Position numbers and translations under genes: made by a program
NCBI GenBank assembly: GCA_026125865.1
Contig: JAHCKI010000044.1
Span: forward strand, 1 to 11,969
Source: Rhodospirillales bacterium
Lineage (GTDB): Bacteria > Pseudomonadota > Alphaproteobacteria > Rhodospirillales > Defluviicoccaceae
DNA length: 11,969 nucleotides
Reading direction: 5' to 3'
The notes under the pieces: model-generated
Databases searched by the model: none
Seen by the model: only the letters and a program-made list of their open reading frames with translations
What the model was told of the DNA's origin: nothing
In this document: one piece after another, positions 7,486 through 11,969 of the stretch
How the letters are laid out: each line of letters opens with the position of its first letter
Numbering within the stretch: position 1 is the stretch's first letter

Positions 7486-8847
7486 CGGGAACCTGCCTCA
7501 CGGTTGCCGCGATAGCTTCGTCGAAAATGTCGAGGCCGGCGAGAGCCTCCTCCTCGGTAACGATCAGCGGCGGATTGATGCGGATGATATGGCCGTAGCA
7601 CATGGAAATCAGGCCCCGGCGCAGGCACTCCTGGAACAGGGTCATGGTGAAGTCCTTGCCCATCGGCTTCTTGCCGTCGCGGTCCTCGACCAACTCCAAT
7701 CCGATCATCAGGCCGGCAGATCGCTGATGAAGGCGTATTTCTCCGGTCATGAGTCAAAGATTACAGCACATCATCACCTCTTCCGACCCGCGCCGCGTTC
7801 GCCACCAGATCTTCGTCGAGAATGATGCTGAGGGAGGCAAGACCGGCCGCCGCGCCCAAGGGGTTGCCGCCGTAGCTGGACGAACTGCCGCTCGGTTCCG
7901 AAAACGGGCGGTGTTGGGTCAATTCGTCGGTCGATCGCCACCACGGAAGCCGCCGCCGATGCCCTTGCCCACCGTCATGATGTTCGGGACGGATGCCTCG
8001 TGGTCGTGCCCCACATACAGGCCGCTGCGGCCGGTGGTCTGGAGACTCATCAGCGATCAGGAGCGCGTCGTTTTCCTTCGCGATCTCCTGTATGGCGCTG
8101 AGAAAGCCCTTAGGCGGCGCGACATTTCCGGCCGTTCCCTGCAACGGTTCGATCAGGATGGCGGCGATCTCGCCCTGGGTTTCGTAGCGGATGACCTGCC
8201 GCAGGTGATCGGCGCAAGCGAGGCCACAGTCCGGGTACGTCATTCGGAACGGACAACGATAGCAGCCGGGCGCGTAAGGCCGGTGTGCCCGGAACAATGG
8301 GCCGAGGTGGTGGTTGAACTTGTCGCCAAGCATCGGCAGAATGCCGCCCACTGGTTCGTGGAAACCGCCCCAGAAGGCGATGAACTCGGAACGCGTCTTC
8401 GTCACCGACTTGGCGAGCCGCAACGCAGCCTCGACGGCTTCCGCCCCGCCGGTGAACAGTTGGATGCGGTCCATCCCCGGCGGAGTAAGGCAAGATCCGG
8501 CGAGCACTGAGAACGCGTTTTACATCCTGGTCAAACTTGAAAGTGAGTTTCTCCGCCTGCTCCTGTATGGCCTTGACGTAGCGCGGGTGACAGTGGCCGA
8601 CACTGCCGACACCGATGCCGGCGGTGAAATCCAGGTATTCCTTACCGTCCTCGTCGGTCAGCCGGCAACCGCGGCCCTTCGCCATGGCGACGCCGGAATA
8701 GAGGGCGATGGATTGCAGGCCCGGCGCGATGTGCGCCTGCTCCCGCGCGAAGATGTCCCGCGATCGGGGGCCGGGGAAATCGCTCCCGCCTCCATCCTCC
8801 GCAAGCGCCTGTCGGCCGTCGCGGTCGGTCATTCCGTCTGCAGTCAT
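7478..8847 (-). CDS. Class III PLP-dependent aminotransferase, multiply frameshifted
   Basis: The protein is spread over three frames but all hallmarks are there in order. These are DEDGKEYLDFTAGIGVGSVGH, then (frame change about 8510) RIQLFTGGAEAVEAALRLAK, AILIEPLQGTAGN and LLIADE. After a change at about 8042-8047 comes GRSGLYVGHDHEASVPNIM with VGKGIGGGF. After a change at about 7931-7950 come SYGGNPLGAAAGLASL and LMIGLELVED to the stop at 7478. The lysine codon at 7964-7966 (VGKG) is the PLP lysine. A further break or breaks lie between about 7700 and 7780. Corrected length is near 456 residues, normal for the family. Class III enzymes move an amino group from amines or omega-amino acids to aldehydes or ketones. 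ATG 8847 is preferred, with AGGGAA upstream; GTG 8868 is possible. A four-cysteine motif C-x2-C-x8-C-x3-C is discussed under findings. The breaks look like indel errors, but a pseudogene cannot be excluded. Confidence 0.82.
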
Positions 8848-8888
8848 TGTGTGTGTGTTCCCTATCACTCCCCGGTACGGGGAAAGAC

Positions 8889-9782
8889 CTACCGCGCAAC
8901 TCCCGGGAAGTCGACGGTGGATGCGGCGTCGCGCGCCATGAAGCGGTGCGACAGGTGCGTAGCGATCTCCCGCGCCGCCTCGTCCCGAAAGCGGGCGAAG
9001 CTGGGCCAGGCATTGATATCGATGATATAGAGTTCACCGTCACCGGTGGCGATGGCGTCCCCGCCGAACACCTCCAGCCCCAGCGCACCGGCGGCTGCCG
9101 GAAGGCGATGCTCTTTGAGGGCCAGTTCATCGAACGGGATGGCGCTTGAGTTCCTGATCCTGGTGATAGAACCAGCGGAAACCAGAACGGCCCCGCCTGA
9201 TGATCTGGAAGCGGTCGCCGACCCAGCATAGAACTTGATCAGGCCCCGCCACATGGTGCTGCAACATGGCTCGAGTGATGCCGGCGCGGGGACGCCATGG
9301 CTTGCAGCACTTGCCGAGGGTCCGCCGGCGGCGACGAACACCGTCGCCTGCTTCGACGCGCGGTTGTCTCCCGTTTCTCACCACCAACGCAAATGGCGCG
9401 ACCGCCCGATTCAGGTGTTGGCAGCTGCAGTAGCGCGAAACGACATGCGCTGTGCCGCAGGGCGGCGGCCATCTTGTCGCGGTAGGCAGCGCGATTGCCT
9501 CCAAGCAGAATTGACCAGGATGGCGCCACGCCCGGCGCGTCTCAGGTCGGCAAGAATCGCCGGTTGCTCGCACATCATGAATATTCGGGGTGATTGATCC
9601 CGAAAGGCCTCGCCGGCCTCATCGGGCCAGCACAGCCGGGTATCGCGAAGCCATGGTCTTCCAACGCCGACGCCGTCGCCCGCAAGATCAGTTCGTCATC
9701 GTTTTTCCGATCTGGGCGCGAATGGGCGGGTTCGCGAAAAATGCCCCAGCACGCGTATGAAGTCATCCTGGCTCAATTCCAT
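8889..9782 (-). CDS. ATP-grasp ligase, multiply frameshifted
   Basis: Reconstruction across frames gives MELSQDDFIRVLGHF, then ANPPIRAQIGK, DELILRATASALEDHGF, LCWPDEAGEAFRD, AILVNS, YRDKMAAALRHS, GITRAMLQHHVAG, LIKFYA, VGDRFQIIR, WFYHQDQELKRHP, and finally a clean stretch from 9130 on with LGLEVFGGDAI and YIIDINAWPSFARFRDEAA. The GGDAI aspartate and the D-x-N of DINAWPS are the metal-binding residues of the ATP-grasp fold. Members join a carboxylate (via acyl phosphate) to an amine, or phosphorylate an alcohol. Corrected length is about 297 residues. Several breaks are single-base homopolymer changes, for example five T instead of six after CAT (9737-9741), five A instead of six after GG, and TTT instead of TT in the codons for WFRWFY. 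The start overlaps the end of the nucleotidyltransferase by 10 bp. No close named family member is recognised; the substrate is unknown. Confidence 0.78.
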
Positions 9783-10494
9783 GTTTTTGGTTTCGCGACC
9801 GCGATCGCCTCGGCTCGCTCGACATCCTTTGTTATCGACGTCGATCACGATGGGCAGGTGCGCGGCAAAGATCCGTCTTGCCACTCTCCTGCAGCCATGT
9901 CAGCCACTTCCTGCAGTGAGCCTCGCTTAAGGCCGCAACAGGATTCATCTGGCGCAAGCGATCCGAAATCAGGTAATCCCAGCTGTCACCGCGTTGCCGG
10001 CGCCTGCCGCCGATGCGGGTGATCCGGGCGCCGTCATCGATGGTGACCCATAGCGGGCGCTCGTCATCGACCAAGGTGGTCACCGCCAGGACCGCGGCGT
10101 CGTCGGGAAACCCCACCGCCTCGCGGAAGCACTCCGTGAACGATCCGGGCGGGCACCAGACATCGACCGTGGAAACCACCGCCCGGCCCGGCGGCAAGGC
10201 CGCCAACACTTCGAAAAAGCTCTCCAGTGACGACCGGGTCGATTTGACGATGACGTGAATTCCCCGACTGGCGTATGTCGACCGGATATGGTCGGCGACC
10301 TCGACGGACTCCTCGTTGACGATGATCACCCGCACGGGCACGCCGGCATCATCGAAGTTGCGGATCGCATGGTCGATCAACGGCACGCCGTTCACCGGCA
10401 CCAGCGGTTTCGGCATTCGCCAGCCGTCACGGCGCAATCGGCTCCCTTCGCCGGCGGCGATGATGGCGCCGTAGATACCGCCACCGCCGGTCAT
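9773..10494 (-). CDS. NTP transferase (MobA/IPCT-like sugar- or inositol-phosphate nucleotidyltransferase), C-terminal frameshifts
   Basis: The start ATG at 10494 overlaps the HAD stop (ATGA). The protein opens with GAIIAAGEGSRL (residues 9-20) and PKPLVPVNGVPLIDHAI (from 28), the nucleotide-binding signature of nucleotidyltransferases that activate sugar or alcohol phosphates. VVSTVDVWCPPGSF probably holds the metal-binding aspartate. The frame as written stops at 9832, but the expected C-terminus continues in other frames: IFAAHLPIVIDVDN, then DVERAEAIAVAKPKTWN with a stop at 9773. The two breaks lie at about 9868 and 9838; the second disappears if AAA is read as AA, giving IDVDNKDVERAEAI. 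Corrected length is about 240 residues. Given the operon, a CTP:inositol-1-phosphate cytidylyltransferase role is the best guess, supplying the CDP-alcohol to the enzyme at 5145-6446. Choline- or sugar-phosphate substrates are alternatives. Confidence 0.83.
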
Positions 10495-11279
10495 AGGAGA
10501 TATCCTTCGATCCGGTCCAACCGTTCGACGACCACCGGTTTGATGCCGTTCGACACCGGTTCCGCGTTGGTGGGGGCCCGCAACCAAATACAGGGCATGC
10601 CGAGGGCATGAGCGCCGGTGACGTCGCGACGGAACGAATCCCCGATGAATACCGCCTCACCGGGTTCCGCGCCGACCGCCGTCAAGGCCGCGTGAAAAAT
10701 GGCGGGATCGGGCTTGACGCAGCCCACGACCGCCGAATCAACGAGGACCGAGAAATAGTCGTGGATGCCGGCGTCGCGGCAGACGGTCGCCAGATTGCCG
10801 TAGAAGTTGGAGACGATCCCGAGCCGATAGCGTCGGCGCAGTTTGTCCAGCAACGGAGCCAAGCGCGACAGCCTTTGGAGGGAACGATCGAGGAACGCGC
10901 CGCCAACCCGCTCGGCGACCGCCGGGTCTTTCAGATCGAGACCGCGGGCGACTCCTTCGGCCACGGCGAAAACGGTGTCGCGATAGGAAAAGGTGGGCGG
11001 CACAGTGCCAACCAGCGCGTCATCGGCGTCGTAGAATGCGCGGTCGAAACGCGCGGCCTCGACCGTCACCCCCTCGGCGGTGAACAACCGGTGGAATCGC
11101 TCCTTCCACGGCACCCCCTCGGAATCGAGGGTGCCGCCGAAATCGAACAAAACGACGGTCGCCCCGGCGAAGCGATCTCGCCCAGCATCGGAGACACCCT
11201 CTCGGATAGCCGCGTCCTCCCCAATGTCCCGGCCGAGCACTTTGCGTGTTCCCCAAACGGAGCGGCCAAAAACCGACAT
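10491..11279 (-). CDS. HAD-superfamily hydrolase with DFGGT motif
   Basis: A complete 262-residue protein, the first gene of the operon. Motif I is LFDFGGTLD with nucleophile D46, motif II IVSN (S157), motif III the lysine of VKPDP (K189), and motif IV GDSFRRD (D214 and D219). The cap lies between motifs I and II, as in subfamily I. The second aspartate of the usual D-x-D is glycine here (D-F-G), which is discussed under findings. Most relatives are phosphatases or dehalogenases; a dephosphorylating step on an inositol or sugar phosphate would suit this operon. Residues 1-38 precede the conserved fold and look non-conserved, so the true start could be later, but no better in-frame start with a Shine-Dalgarno site was found. 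The gene is intact and its stop overlaps the next start, pointing to translational coupling. Confidence 0.85.
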   Translation of the reverse strand: MSVFGRSVWGTRKVLGRDIGEDAAIREGVSDAGRDRFAGATVVLFDFGGTLDSEGVPWKERFHRLFTAEGVTVEAARFDRAFYDADDALVGTVPPTFSYRDTVFAVAEGVARGLDLKDPAVAERVGGAFLDRSLQRLSRLAPLLDKLRRRYRLGIVSNFYGNLATVCRDAGIHDYFSVLVDSAVVGCVKPDPAIFHAALTAVGAEPGEAVFIGDSFRRDVTGAHALGMPCIWLRAPTNAEPVSNGIKPVVVERLDRIEGYLL

Positions 11280-11800
11280 GATATTTCAACTGTTATGATT
11301 ACTTAGCGTTTCCGTATAAAAAGCGCAATTAAACCGAAACACAGCCGTTCCGCGCCCACCCCTTCGGAGGGCGGCGTAGACGGAACAAACGCCCACTGCC
11401 GACGTCCATTGAGCGCGTTCAGGTCAGGGCAACGGGGGAGCTGAAACTATCAACTGATGAATGAATTTACGGCGATATTTATTCGCCCAATTTTGTGGCC
11501 GTTTCGACTCGATTCGATACGTTTTTTGCGCGGTTTGAATCGCGTCATTTCCTGTTACAGCGTTGATTTCAAACGTTTTGTGTCATTTTCCACGCTCAAA
11601 ATGTATGAAAAAGTGCTCAAAAGTATGCATTTCCCGCTCTATCCCATTGATTTTCATGAATTCTATTTTTGATTTATGGACTCTATTTCCTATTCTCCTA
11701 TTTGGATCGCAATTTTGGATGGTCAACATGGAAACATCAAGAACATCACAGGAACATACGCTGTGTCGCAGGTGCCGTCAAGACGGTTTGTCCGCTCCGT
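11280..11800. other. Gene-free, partly AT-rich intergenic region upstream of the operon
   Basis: No convincing gene is seen here. From about 11450 to 11760 the base composition becomes clearly AT-rich, with many T-runs, unlike the rest of the window. The small open frames present (for example 11457-11672 plus) lack a ribosome binding site, family motifs and the local codon bias. Two near-direct repeats, CTCAAAATGTATG and CTCAAAAGTATG, lie at about 11596-11630. On the minus strand just upstream of the HAD gene, TTTCGG and TATACG separated by 15 bases (about 11300-11340) could be a weak promoter, but this is a guess. The region probably holds the operon promoter and leader. Confidence 0.5.
11347..11386. 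other. Strong imperfect hairpin in the operon leader region
   Basis: GTTCCG (11347-11352) pairs with CGGAAC (11381-11386), and directly inside it CGCCC (11353-11357) pairs with GGGCG (11369-11373), leaving a seven-base bulge GCGTAGA on one side and an 11-base GC-rich loop. On the minus strand it stands about 70 bp upstream of the first gene. No T-run follows directly on either strand, although TTTTT occurs some 25 bases on in the minus direction. It may be a leader structure, part of an unrecognised small RNA, or a weak terminator for something upstream. Confidence 0.45.
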
Positions 11801-11802
11801 TT

Positions 11803-11928
11803 CGTCGATCGCGAGGCACGCAAGCGCCGTGGCGATCTGGAAACCGATATTCGGATCGAGAGCCCGCCCCTCTTCACGAGCGTCGCCGGTGGATTGCCGC
11901 GCCGGCTGCGCCGGCTCGCAAAGACGAC
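11803..11928. repeat. Inverted repeat resembling dispersed TTGCGAG...GCAATCC intergenic elements
   Basis: The left arm, 11803-11841, contains CGCGAGGCACGCAAGCGCCG followed by TGGCGATCTGGA. The right arm, 11888-11928, contains GGTGGATTGCCGCGCCGGCT and GCTCGCAAAGACG. The reverse complement of the right arm (GTCTTTGCGAG... GCGGCAATCCACC) aligns with the left arm over about 38 bases with some mismatches and one gap. The right arm itself holds the hairpin GCCGGC-TGC-GCCGGC. The pattern, ATTGCGAG...GCAATCCAG, is that of short palindromic elements found in many copies between genes of alphaproteobacteria, known to me from general experience. Open frames across it are translations of the repeat, not genes. 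Confidence 0.6.
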
Positions 11929-11969
11929 GACTGCAACCTTCCATCGCAAGTGATCGGAGGGGTTGCCGT

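Noticed and set aside
6265..7515. 416-codon plus-strand frame opposite the oxidoreductase
   Set aside because: It is a shadow of the Gfo/Idh gene, whose Rossmann, EKP and GGG..D.G.H motifs are all on the minus strand.
7749..8510. 253-codon plus-strand frame opposite the aminotransferase
   Set aside because: It looks long only because the true minus-strand gene is broken by frameshifts; the aminotransferase motifs are on the minus strand.
11340..11460. Possible 6S or signal-recognition-particle RNA in the leader region
   Set aside because: The signal-recognition-particle tetraloop and GGAAGGAAGCAGCC-type core are absent, and I could not fit the 6S open-bubble structure.
11457..11672. 71-codon plus-strand frame in the AT-rich region
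   Set aside because: No ribosome binding site, no recognisable motif and codon use unlike the genome; probably chance in AT-rich DNA.
11669..11953. Small frames on both strands at the right edge
   Set aside because: They translate across the inverted repeat at 11803-11928 and change character at its borders, so they are not treated as genes.
1..11969. CRISPR arrays, tRNA or rRNA genes, transposases, integrases, toxin-antitoxin pairs
   Set aside because: No regularly spaced repeats with spacers, no cloverleaf or rRNA signature, and no mobile-element protein motifs were found on either strand.

Overview
The window is GC-rich (apart from a roughly 450 bp AT-rich gap at the right end). Codon use is strongly G/C at third positions, there is a repeat of the TTGCGAG...GCAATCC type at the right edge, and an operon carries a bacterial inositol-3-phosphate synthase. 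This fits a proteobacterium, most likely an alphaproteobacterium of the Rhodospirillales kind. The lineage is inferred, not proven. All supported genes lie on the minus strand; the long plus-strand reading frames are shadows.

Layout, in transcription order from right to left. 11803-11928: an imperfect inverted repeat resembling dispersed intergenic repeats. 11280-11800: a gene-free, partly AT-rich stretch with one strong hairpin, probably the leader and promoter region of the operon. 11279-2760: eight tightly packed genes, most overlapping or spaced by fewer than 45 bp. They encode a HAD-like hydrolase, a nucleotidyltransferase, an ATP-grasp ligase, a class III aminotransferase, a Gfo/Idh/MocA oxidoreductase, a CDP-alcohol phosphatidyltransferase with an N-terminal degenerate nucleotidyltransferase-like domain, an inositol-3-phosphate synthase, and a membrane protein of the lysylphosphatidylglycerol-synthase-TM/UPF0104 family. 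A hairpin with a T-run at 2694-2735 closes the operon. 2570-1: an exported tetratricopeptide protein that runs off the left edge, preceded by an operator-like cluster of GACACCATG repeats.

The eight genes read as a small biosynthetic pathway. Glucose-6-phosphate would be cyclised to inositol phosphate, activated with a nucleotide (CTP by analogy with inositol-1-phosphate cytidylyltransferases), and transferred by the CDP-alcohol phosphotransferase to form a phosphodiester, either a lipid or a soluble compound. The oxidoreductase, aminotransferase and ATP-grasp ligase look like steps that add an amino group and an amide or ester bond. The membrane protein could move the product across the membrane. 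The enzyme families are seen in the sequence; the product is inferred and unknown.

Four operon genes (nucleotidyltransferase, ATP-grasp, aminotransferase, inositol-3-phosphate synthase) contain frameshifts. Several fall at short homopolymers where one base more or less restores a highly conserved protein, so sequencing or assembly error is the most likely cause, with genuine gene decay as the alternative.
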